In this document: piece by piece, positions 7,075 to 13,786 of the stretch
How positions within the stretch are numbered: the first letter of the stretch is position 1
Layout: each line of letters starts with the position of its first letter
Source of the DNA: Promethearchaeota archaeon
Lineage (GTDB): Archaea > Asgardarchaeota > Lokiarchaeia > Sigynarchaeales > SOKP01
NCBI GenBank assembly: GCA_014730295.1
Contig: WJIN01000441.1
Coordinates: 1 to 22,855 of the forward strand
Length of the DNA: 22,855 nt
Direction: 5' to 3'
Notes under the pieces: model-generated
Told to the model about the DNA's origin: nothing
Databases searched by the model: none
Seen by the model: the letters and a program-made list of their open reading frames with translations, nothing else
Position numbers and translations under genes: made by a program

Positions 7075-8337
7075 ATGACAAAATTTAATAAAAAGCTATT
7101 TGTATTATTGGTGGCTCTTTCATCAGGAATTCTAATGGGAATTCCGAACCAATCAAAAGCAAATGGAGGTCCACCTTATAATATAACCATTCAACCAAAT
7201 AACTATTTTAATATTACATACTCTTATGATTACTCACCTTTCGATTTAGTATTTAATTTCAATCTATCTACTAATGTATATACAGATTTATCCTTGGATT
7301 TTAACCTAACATATCCTCTGCTTACTTCAAGACAGATTTATCTCGAAATTAATGCCAATGAAGATGTCGAAATAGAATTTAAAGGTCTGTTTGATATTGA
7401 GGGATTTATTGAGGATTTGCCAGAAAATCCGACATTTGAAGACATCATCTTGGGATTTAACTATAATAGTTTTTATAGAATTAAATCGAATACTACCATT
7501 TCTGAGTTAAAATTTAGATTCATTAAATCTCCATTATTTGGATTTCAAGGTGACAATAATTATTCTATAGGTTTTTATAAAGGCAATCTAAATGGAAATC
7601 CAGAATTAATATTAACAACAGAAAGAGAAGGAGCAGGTATTGAATATCTAGAAGGAGAGATAGAAAATTTTGAAGAAGAGTCAGATTATTATATTTCTGT
7701 TTATGAAATTGAAACTAACCCAATTAATCCTCCTAATTACTTTTGGATATGGATTATCGTTCCAATTATTTTAGGATTTATAGCCATAATAATTGTAATG
7801 ACCAAAAAAGATTATATAGAGAGAATGAAGCGGCGAAATGTTAATATTGACAAAGGTTCCCATCGATTAGATATTGAAGAGGTACTGGAAAATGAAAATC
7901 GGAGTAAAATTATTGATTTAATTTTAGAGGAACCTGGAATTCATTTCAATGAATTATTACGAAAGACAGAACTTGCCCCCGGAAATCTGGTTTGGCATCT
8001 TGACATCTTGGAGACCTATAAAGTAATCAAGAAGAAGAGAGTGGGTAATTATGTCATGTTTATCCCATATTATAATAAAAATCCTCTCTCGAATATCAAT
8101 TTAAAATTACAGAAAAGTGAGCTTACTTTACAAATACTCGAGTCGATTGAGGAAAATCCCGGAATCTGGAATAGCAAATTAACAGATGAGATGGAAATCC
8201 ATCGAAAAACCATTCAATATCATATTGATAAATTAATTGATTTAGGACTCATATATAAGAAAAAAGAAGGGAGCAAAAAGAAGATTTATCCAAACTTGAA
8301 GGCGGACTATTATGAGGATAAAACCATAAAAGATTAG
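7075..8337 (+). CDS. Transmembrane regulator: extracellular sensor plus two winged helix-turn-helix domains
   Basis: A 420-residue one-component membrane regulator. Signal-peptide-like N-terminus (about 1-29), an extracellular beta-rich domain (about 30-220) with many sequons, one membrane helix (222-242, WIWIIVPIILGFIAIII), then a basic cytoplasmic stretch and two winged-helix domains at about 276-330 and 350-405. Each has the archaeal pattern 'EEPGIHFNELLRKT...WHLDILE' or 'ENPGIWNSKLTDEM...YHIDKLI'. Such proteins are taken to sense an outside signal and bind DNA at the membrane. It lies directly downstream of the two anchored small proteins, in the same direction, so it may control them or sense the same surface state; that link is inference. 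The start is ATG 7075. Confidence 0.75.
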   Translation: MTKFNKKLFVLLVALSSGILMGIPNQSKANGGPPYNITIQPNNYFNITYSYDYSPFDLVFNFNLSTNVYTDLSLDFNLTYPLLTSRQIYLEINANEDVEIEFKGLFDIEGFIEDLPENPTFEDIILGFNYNSFYRIKSNTTISELKFRFIKSPLFGFQGDNNYSIGFYKGNLNGNPELILTTEREGAGIEYLEGEIENFEEESDYYISVYEIETNPINPPNYFWIWIIVPIILGFIAIIIVMTKKDYIERMKRRNVNIDKGSHRLDIEEVLENENRSKIIDLILEEPGIHFNELLRKTELAPGNLVWHLDILETYKVIKKKRVGNYVMFIPYYNKNPLSNINLKLQKSELTLQILESIEENPGIWNSKLTDEMEIHRKTIQYHIDKLIDLGLIYKKKEGSKKKIYPNLKADYYEDKTIKD

Positions 8338-8366
8338 GTTTAAATTCCTTAACTCAATCAGTTCCG

Positions 8367-9671
8367 CTACTTAAATGGATTTTTGTCTTCTAAAATTTTC
8401 TCCTGATATTTTATCAGGGAGGGAGGACATAAACCCTTTTCTGTAGCTATTTTCTTAAGTTGTTTCATCATCTCTGCCAAATCAACTCCTGCAGGACACC
8501 AATTCGTACAGTTTGCACATCCCGTGCACAAGAATAACCCATCTTTAACTGCTTCTTCAATTCCGTTGTGAATATAATCGCGAACTATGTTCAGGCCTCC
8601 AATTCCATATTTTGACGCATAAATATTACCAAATGCCCGACTCGCGGTACAGACAAAATCGCAAGACTTACACGAAATGCATTTAAGCATATCTTTATAG
8701 AACAGATTTTTTTTCGCAGCTTCATTACGCCAATCATCCACTAATATAACTACAACTTCCTTAGCACCATACATCCCAAAAACCCGTGTGCCTTGAATAT
8801 CGGAAGTACTTGATGGAGATGAGATGAAACTGATATATCCCGCATCCACATTCGTGATCCGTTCTTGAAGTTTTGCCACCATAAAAGCGTCAAATTCATC
8901 TGGTACGATTTTTGAGATTCCCGCTACTACAATATGTTTATCCACGGCTCTCGTCAATATACTTATGTTTCCCTCATTTTCTAAGAGCACTATTGAGCCA
9001 TCATGAGCTGAAATCGCATTTGCGGAAGTTAAAGAAATTTTCACATCGTTCAAGAGTTCAGGTCGATAAGTTTTTCGATAATATTTCACAATTGCCTCGG
9101 CTTTTGGTTCCACTTCAACGCCATGTTTTTCTTTGATTTTGGCTACAATTTCTTGTTCGGTAAATTGAACTCCAGGAGCTAAGGTAAAACTTGGATGTTC
9201 GTACTCAAAGAGTTGACATAAAACATCCCCAAGGTCAGTTTCCTTTATCTCAATATTATTTTTCTTTAAAACATCTATTATTCCCGCATCTTTAGCTTCT
9301 AGAGATTTCGATTTATAAATTACTTTTGAGTCTCCTATTTCTTTCATGAAAGCCTCTTTTGCCTCCTCGTTAGTCTTTGCATAATAGACCTTGAATTTAT
9401 TGGTCTTTTCCATCACATTAATGCACTGGTCCACATATTTATCAATGTTTTCAATTAATTTCTCTTTAGCCTCGATCATTGCGGGTTTATATTTTTCCAC
9501 ATATTCCCTGCTGGTATCTTCATAGAGATATCGTAAATCAAACGATCGATATTTTCCAATACATGCCAATCTCCATATATCCGCAAATTTAGCGTAAATT
9601 GAGTTCTCATCTTTGAGACTTTCAACTTGTTCTTGCACTTCCTCATACAATTCTTTTCCTTTTTCACTCAT
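8367..9671 (-). CDS. LUD-domain [4Fe-4S] protein, LutB/LldF-like
   Basis: A 434-residue protein with an N-terminal helical region, a LUD domain (about residues 65-310, including ISAHDGSIVLLENEGN) and two [4Fe-4S] sites at C331/334/337/341 (CISCKSCDFVC) and C382/385/388/392 (CTGCANCTNWCP). This is the layout of LutB/LldF, the iron-sulfur subunit of the lactate-utilisation complex. The first cluster motif lacks the usual Pro after the fourth Cys. The gene follows, and overlaps by 8 bp (ATGAGTGA), the CCG-domain gene, so the two are translationally coupled and probably form a complex. A flavin-containing lactate or glycolate dehydrogenase subunit is not in the window. The substrate is therefore open: lactate or another 2-hydroxyacid, or a different reaction. 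Confidence 0.8.
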   Translation of the reverse strand: MSEKGKELYEEVQEQVESLKDENSIYAKFADIWRLACIGKYRSFDLRYLYEDTSREYVEKYKPAMIEAKEKLIENIDKYVDQCINVMEKTNKFKVYYAKTNEEAKEAFMKEIGDSKVIYKSKSLEAKDAGIIDVLKKNNIEIKETDLGDVLCQLFEYEHPSFTLAPGVQFTEQEIVAKIKEKHGVEVEPKAEAIVKYYRKTYRPELLNDVKISLTSANAISAHDGSIVLLENEGNISILTRAVDKHIVVAGISKIVPDEFDAFMVAKLQERITNVDAGYISFISSPSSTSDIQGTRVFGMYGAKEVVVILVDDWRNEAAKKNLFYKDMLKCISCKSCDFVCTASRAFGNIYASKYGIGGLNIVRDYIHNGIEEAVKDGLFLCTGCANCTNWCPAGVDLAEMMKQLKKIATEKGLCPPSLIKYQEKILEDKNPFK

Positions 9672-10407
9672 CTAAAGGATCAACCCCATTTTTGATTTTC
9701 ATTAAAAAGTCTTCAAATTTGATTACGGGTTTTTTTATATTATTTTCATTTGCTACCCGTTTAAAAGCAGTATAACAAAAAGGACATGCAGTGAGTAATG
9801 CCTTTCCTCGTCTCATTTGATCAAAAATGGTGTTGGTATTATAATCACTATTCTCCTTAAAGATTGAATAGACTCCTCCTCCCGCCCCACAGCAAATACT
9901 ATTTAATTTGTTATTTTCCATTTCAAAGACCTCAACTTTACCAAGGGATTCAAGAATTTGTCTCGGTTCTTCTATGATTGGAACGACAGCGTTTCGTAAA
10001 TGGCAGGCATCGTGATAGCATACCCGTAATTTTTTACCATCATACTTCAGGTTTAATTGTTCTAGATTTTCAGGTTCTGCTAAAAATTGTAAGAGATGCT
10101 TAACTTCTACTTTGAAATCGTCTCCTAAGAATTGAGGATAGTATTTAGTTAAATATTGATAACAACCGGCACATATAGTTGTGAGTTTCTCAATATCGTT
10201 CTCTTGAAACCAATTGTTTACATATTCCACGTGCTCTTTCAATTTTTCTGGTTGTGTAATATGATATGCTAAAGCGCCACAACACGGGGCATCTTCTAAA
10301 ATCTCATACTCATTATCCACTGATTTTATTAATCCCACGGCATTTTCGCACGTATCAGTATATCTGGTGGAGGAAAGACATCCTAAATAAATTAATTTCC
10401 TTCCCAT
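9664..10407 (-). CDS. CCG-domain iron-sulfur protein, LutA/HdrB/GlpC-like
   Basis: A 247-residue protein made of two cysteine-rich CCG modules: C10, PCCGA (41-45) and CAGC (79-82), then C130/C135, ICCGAGGG (171-178) and CPFC (208-211). These modules bind noncubane or [4Fe-4S] clusters in HdrB, GlpC, LutA and GlcF and usually pass electrons from a flavoprotein to a quinone, methanophenazine or thiol acceptor. It is the first gene of a two-gene leftward operon and overlaps the LUD protein gene. Start ATG 10407 is 357 bp from the divergent kor operon. Length and pairing with a LUD protein favour the LutA type. Confidence 0.82.
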   Translation of the reverse strand: MGRKLIYLGCLSSTRYTDTCENAVGLIKSVDNEYEILEDAPCCGALAYHITQPEKLKEHVEYVNNWFQENDIEKLTTICAGCYQYLTKYYPQFLGDDFKVEVKHLLQFLAEPENLEQLNLKYDGKKLRVCYHDACHLRNAVVPIIEEPRQILESLGKVEVFEMENNKLNSICCGAGGGVYSIFKENSDYNTNTIFDQMRRGKALLTACPFCYTAFKRVANENNIKKPVIKFEDFLMKIKNGVDPLDE

Positions 10408-10764
10408 TTAATAAATCACTTTGTTTTTTATAATACTTTTAATTAATAAATAAGTTTAAATCCTTATAAATGGTAAATTTTAGATACTTAACTTGTTCTT
10501 ACATAACTATTAATTTTCTATACAAAAAGCACTATGGTTAGAAAAATTATTCTAAATATTTATTCTAATTTTTATATTAAATCTTAAAATATTTATATTA
10601 TTTAGCCATTAATTCTAACTAGATAAAATTTAAACCATATATTTAAATTAAGAGAATTATCTGTTCTAAAGTAAAAGTTCACTTGTAGATTAGCTAGTAA
10701 AAACTAACATTATTAGCATTTCAAGGGAACATTACTTACTAGAATATTATGGAGTTGATGATAT
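10408..10764. promoter_or_regulatory. Divergent control region with repeated TTCTAA boxes
   Basis: This gap separates the leftward LutA/B-like pair from the rightward kor operon and should hold both promoters. TTAGAA and TTCTAA form an inverted repeat at 10538-10555. Further TTCTAA copies start at 10563, 10613 and 10664, the last three about 50 bp apart. TATA-like sequences are plentiful (for example 10585-10600 and 10635-10650), so no single start can be fixed. No RNA gene or hidden frame is visible before korD. Confidence 0.35.
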
Positions 10765-11043
10765 ATTCCTAAATTAGTTGAAAATAAAGAAAAGAAATTT
10801 ACTCTCTTTCTCAATAAGCAGAGATGTGGAGGCTGTAATGCTTGTATTGTTGTATGTCCTACAGGAATTTTAGAACAGAGCGATGAATTGAATACTCGTA
10901 TTGCCTATGTCCCTAAAGTAAAGGATGGAAAAGAGAAATACTGCACTGGGTGCCGACGATGTGAGTTTGGTTGCCCAGATTGGGCCATCTATGTATTAGA
11001 AGAGAAAGAAGAAAATAATGAACCAGAAAAAGCTAAAACTTAG
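10765..11043 (+). CDS. korD: 2-oxoacid:ferredoxin oxidoreductase delta (ferredoxin) subunit, apparent ATT start
   Basis: A 92-residue two-cluster ferredoxin subunit that carries electrons from the catalytic subunits to external ferredoxin. Cluster motifs are CGGCNACIVVCP and CTGCRRCEFGCP, placed as in KorD/PorD; the acidic C-terminal tail ends at TAG 11041. The frame has no ATG, GTG or TTG between the upstream in-frame TGA (10759-10761) and the first cysteines. The only sensible start is ATT at 10765, giving a normal N-terminus (PKLVENKEKKFTLFLNKQ). It sits five bases after GGAGTTGAT (10751-10759), which matches an ideal GGAGGTGAT ribosome binding site at 8 of 9 positions. Either ATT initiates, or the start codon has been mutated or misread. 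First gene of korDABC. Confidence 0.85.
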   Translation: MPKLVENKEKKFTLFLNKQRCGGCNACIVVCPTGILEQSDELNTRIAYVPKVKDGKEKYCTGCRRCEFGCPDWAIYVLEEKEENNEPEKAKT

Positions 11044-11045
11044 AG

Positions 11046-12227
11046 GTGACAAAAATTAGCTATAGTAATAATAAAAGATTTTTAAATCCCGGAAAGCATC
11101 TTATGATGGGAAATGAAGCGATGTCAGAAGGGGCTATTGCGGCGGGATGTACATATTTCGGAGGGTATCCCATTACACCAAGTACCGAAGTGATCGAACA
11201 TCTAGCGAAACGGCTTCCAGAGGTAGGAGGATGTTGCATGCAAATGGAGGATGAGCTAGCTTCAATAAATTCGGTAATTGGGGCATCATTGGCGGGAGCG
11301 AAGGCCATGACCGCAACCTCGGGTCCAGGATTATCTTTGATGGCAGAGACGATCTCCATGGCGGCAAATTTGGAGGTTCCTTTTGTATTCTGCGATGTCC
11401 AAAGGAATGGTCCGGGGACAGGGTATGTCACAGAACCACATCATAATGATATTGGTTTTGTTCGGTTTTCTGGCAATGGAGAATTCCAAGTAATAGCACT
11501 CGCACCGATGACATGTCAGGAATTATTCGATTTGACAATTACCGCATTTAATTTTGCAGAAAAGTTCCGGTGTCCCGTATTTATTTTGTCAGATGCCTAT
11601 TTAGGTCATCTACATGAAGTAGTACAAATTCCATCCCAAGAAGAGATTCTTGAACGTGTGGTAAAACGTGAATTGCCAGATGATACCTCAGGACGAATGT
11701 TCTCATATCAAGATAATGTTTCTGGAGAATATGTAATTCCAAAACCCCCCCAAATGGGGACTGAATATTGTCCCGGTCTTTTCATCCATCAACCGCACGG
11801 TCCGGACGGCTTACCCACTCCTAAACCGATGGATTTTATTAAGATGTTATTAGATAAAATAAAAGCAAATAAAGATGAAATATGTCTTACTGACACGTAT
11901 CAATTAGATGATGCTGAAATTTTAATCATTTCCTATGGTTTACCAGTAAGAGCGAGTTATAGAGCGGTTGATATCGCACGTAAGGATGGAATAAAAGTGG
12001 GTATACTTCGATTGATAACCGTATGGCCCTTACCCGAGGATCAAATAAAAGAAGCAGTTAAAGGTAAAAAAGCAGTTATAGTACCAGAATTGAATTATAC
12101 TGGATATATCGCGGAACAAGTGGAACGATTCACAGATTTAGAGGTTCCGGTGATAAGAATCCCTAATGTATGCGAGTTCCATCATCCAGATGAAATTTTA
12201 AAAAAAATAAAGGAGGTTGATGTATAA
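11046..12227 (+). CDS. korA: 2-oxoacid:ferredoxin oxidoreductase alpha subunit
   Basis: Alpha subunit of an oxidoreductase that decarboxylates a 2-oxoacid with CoA and reduces ferredoxin (2-oxoglutarate is the best guess; a branched-chain 2-oxoacid is possible). Visible family motifs are GNEAMSEGAIAAGC (22-35), GGYPITPSTEVIE (39-51), QMEDELASINSVIGAS, TATSGPGLSLM and DVQRNGPGTG in the pyrimidine-binding domain, then a C-terminal domain with ILRLITVWPLPEDQI. GTG 11046 yields 393 residues, but that GTG lies inside AGAGGTGAC, itself a strong ribosome binding site match. An ATT four bases downstream (11055) would give a start three residues shorter. It follows korD by 2 bp and leads into korB. 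Confidence 0.9.
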   Translation: MTKISYSNNKRFLNPGKHLMMGNEAMSEGAIAAGCTYFGGYPITPSTEVIEHLAKRLPEVGGCCMQMEDELASINSVIGASLAGAKAMTATSGPGLSLMAETISMAANLEVPFVFCDVQRNGPGTGYVTEPHHNDIGFVRFSGNGEFQVIALAPMTCQELFDLTITAFNFAEKFRCPVFILSDAYLGHLHEVVQIPSQEEILERVVKRELPDDTSGRMFSYQDNVSGEYVIPKPPQMGTEYCPGLFIHQPHGPDGLPTPKPMDFIKMLLDKIKANKDEICLTDTYQLDDAEILIISYGLPVRASYRAVDIARKDGIKVGILRLITVWPLPEDQIKEAVKGKKAVIVPELNYTGYIAEQVERFTDLEVPVIRIPNVCEFHHPDEILKKIKEVDV

Positions 12228-12228
12228 T

Positions 12229-13152
12229 ATGTCAGGAATAGGCCCTATGTACCCACAGGAGAAACCAGAACACCCCTATTTAGAAAGTTCATATGCAGGA
12301 AATCTGTTAGGGAATTACTCATCACGATTCTGTGCTGGATGCGGATATGGTATTATCGGGCAATTATATACAAGAGTATTTGAAGACGAGAATTTGGACC
12401 CTAAAAAGTTTCCATTAATCGTGGGGATAGGATGTTATTCCCAAATCATGCTAATAGTACATTATTCGGCTCAGAAAATACTTACTTTACATGGACGTGC
12501 TCCTGCAATCGCAACCGGTATTAAGATGGCAAATCCAAACATGAAACCTATTATTTTTTCGGGAGATGGAGACTCATTAGGAATTGGGGGGAATCATTTT
12601 ATACACATGTGTAGGAGAAACCTCGACGCAATAATATTTATCTTTAATAATAGCATATACGCAATGACTGGAGGGCAAGGAGCACCTACGACATTATGGG
12701 GTGCAAAAAGTACTACTACACCATATAAAATGTTCGAAAATCGAATGGACGGCGTAGAGTTGGCTTTAGCAGCGGGAGCAGCCTATGTGGCAAGAACAAC
12801 AGTAGCCCATCCAAGAACCTTCCAGAAATATTTCAAAAAGGCAATTCGACACAAAGGAACTTCTGTAATTGAGGTGATCACCCCATGTGTGACCTACTTT
12901 GGAAGAAAAAATGTAAACACCTTAGGATCTGAATATTCTGAAGCTCTGGAACAAGGAGAAAAAATGGACAATGCAGGAAAAATGATAGATTGGATAAAGA
13001 AGAATACCGTAAGAAGAAACCAAGCGAAATTTATGACAGAAGAGGAGTTATTTAATAAATATGTAATCGGAGAATTCAGATATGAGCCCGATAAGCCAGA
13101 ATATTCAGAACAATATGATGAGATAAAGAAAGTCGCTCAAGGGAGGAAATAG
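12229..13152 (+). CDS. korB: 2-oxoacid:ferredoxin oxidoreductase beta (TPP-binding) subunit
   Basis: Beta subunit that binds thiamine diphosphate and the proximal [4Fe-4S] cluster. From ATG 12229 it has 307 residues, with CAGCGYG (35-41) for the cluster together with C69 and C-terminal cysteines, the TPP/Mg motif GDGDSLGIGGNHFIH (112-126) and NNSIYAMTGGQ (140-150). TPCVTYFGRKN further on is typical of KorB. GGAGGT (12212-12217) precedes it. Another in-frame ATG at 12220 lies only two bases after that site, so 12229 is preferred. It starts one base after the korA stop, as expected for coupled translation. Confidence 0.92.
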   Translation: MSGIGPMYPQEKPEHPYLESSYAGNLLGNYSSRFCAGCGYGIIGQLYTRVFEDENLDPKKFPLIVGIGCYSQIMLIVHYSAQKILTLHGRAPAIATGIKMANPNMKPIIFSGDGDSLGIGGNHFIHMCRRNLDAIIFIFNNSIYAMTGGQGAPTTLWGAKSTTTPYKMFENRMDGVELALAAGAAYVARTTVAHPRTFQKYFKKAIRHKGTSVIEVITPCVTYFGRKNVNTLGSEYSEALEQGEKMDNAGKMIDWIKKNTVRRNQAKFMTEEELFNKYVIGEFRYEPDKPEYSEQYDEIKKVAQGRK

Positions 13153-13155
13153 AAA

Positions 13156-13785
13156 ATGGCGAGATATGAGATTAGAATAATAGGATTTGGAGGGCAGGGT
13201 GTAATTACTCTTAGTAAAATGATCATAACAGCATCCTCCCTTTATGAGGGTCTTGCTGCTACCCAAACTGAAGCCTATAGTGCCGCGGCTAGAAAACTGT
13301 ATATATAATATAGTTTGGTCAAGGGCGGTAAATGTTGGGCAGAAGTAGTAGTAGATTTGGATAAAGAGCAAGACCTTATCGATTATCCAAAGGCCTTAGA
13401 ACCGTATGATTTCTTAATCGTGCTGTCTGATGAAGGTGCATCTGATATAAAAAAAAATCATCTGAAATCAGGCGATGATACGGGATATCTTATCTGGGAT
13501 ACATCCACGATTGGAAAATTTAGAACTGCTAAACGAGTAAAATCTCTGGGACTCCCCGTTCAAAAACTTTCCCTAGAAAAATTCGATAAAACAGTTTTTG
13601 GAAACGCGATTCTATTTGGTGCCTTCACGACGATCGCAAAAATTTTCTCAGAAGAGTCTGCTATCGAAACAATAAAACAATTTGTCCCCCCAGACACATT
13701 AGACACAAACTTGGAGGCTTTTGAACTCGGCAAGAAAGAAGCGGAGGAATTTCTCAGGAAATTAGATGAGAATGGAGGTAAATAA
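13156..13785 (+). CDS. korC: 2-oxoacid:ferredoxin oxidoreductase gamma subunit, interrupted by a 30-nt hairpin insert
   Basis: Gamma subunit of the oxidoreductase. ATG 13156, nine bases after GGAGG, opens with RIIGFGGQGVITLSKMI, the nucleotide-binding-like start of the family, and runs to TQTEAYSAAAR (residues 36-46). The family then continues with RGG, but here 30 extra bases (13294-13323) intervene and carry an in-frame TAA (13306-13308). From 13324 the same frame resumes with GGKCWAEVVVD and continues to a normal C-terminus at TAA 13783. Without the insert the protein is 199 residues, the usual size. As written, translation would give a 50-residue peptide and perhaps a separate 156-residue one from TTG 13315. 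Flanking operon genes look intact. It could be a recent pseudogene, a split gene, or a gene whose insert is bypassed or removed. Confidence 0.8.
13294..13323 (+). other. 30-nt hairpin-forming insert in korC
   Basis: The first 23 nt form a 9-bp stem (AAACTGTAT with ATATAGTTT, including one G-U pair) around a five-base ATATA loop. GGTCAAG then leads back into the korC frame. The insert lies between the Arg and the Gly-Gly of the conserved RGG motif and is exactly ten codons long, with TAA at its fifth codon. It does not form a canonical bulge-helix-bulge with its flanks. No identical take-off and landing codons lie 30 nt apart. Confidence 0.75.
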
Positions 13786-13786
13786 A

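Noticed and set aside
11060..11431. Long open frame antisense to korA
   Set aside because: It arises from codon bias opposite a conserved coding region; there is no promoter, ribosome binding site or recognisable domain.
13280..13330. Canonical archaeal bulge-helix-bulge intron in korC
   Set aside because: I tried the in-frame 30-nt excision registers. The exon flanks can pair (CCGC with GCGG), but no register gives two three-base bulges separated by a four-base-pair helix, so a tRNA-type splice site is not supported.
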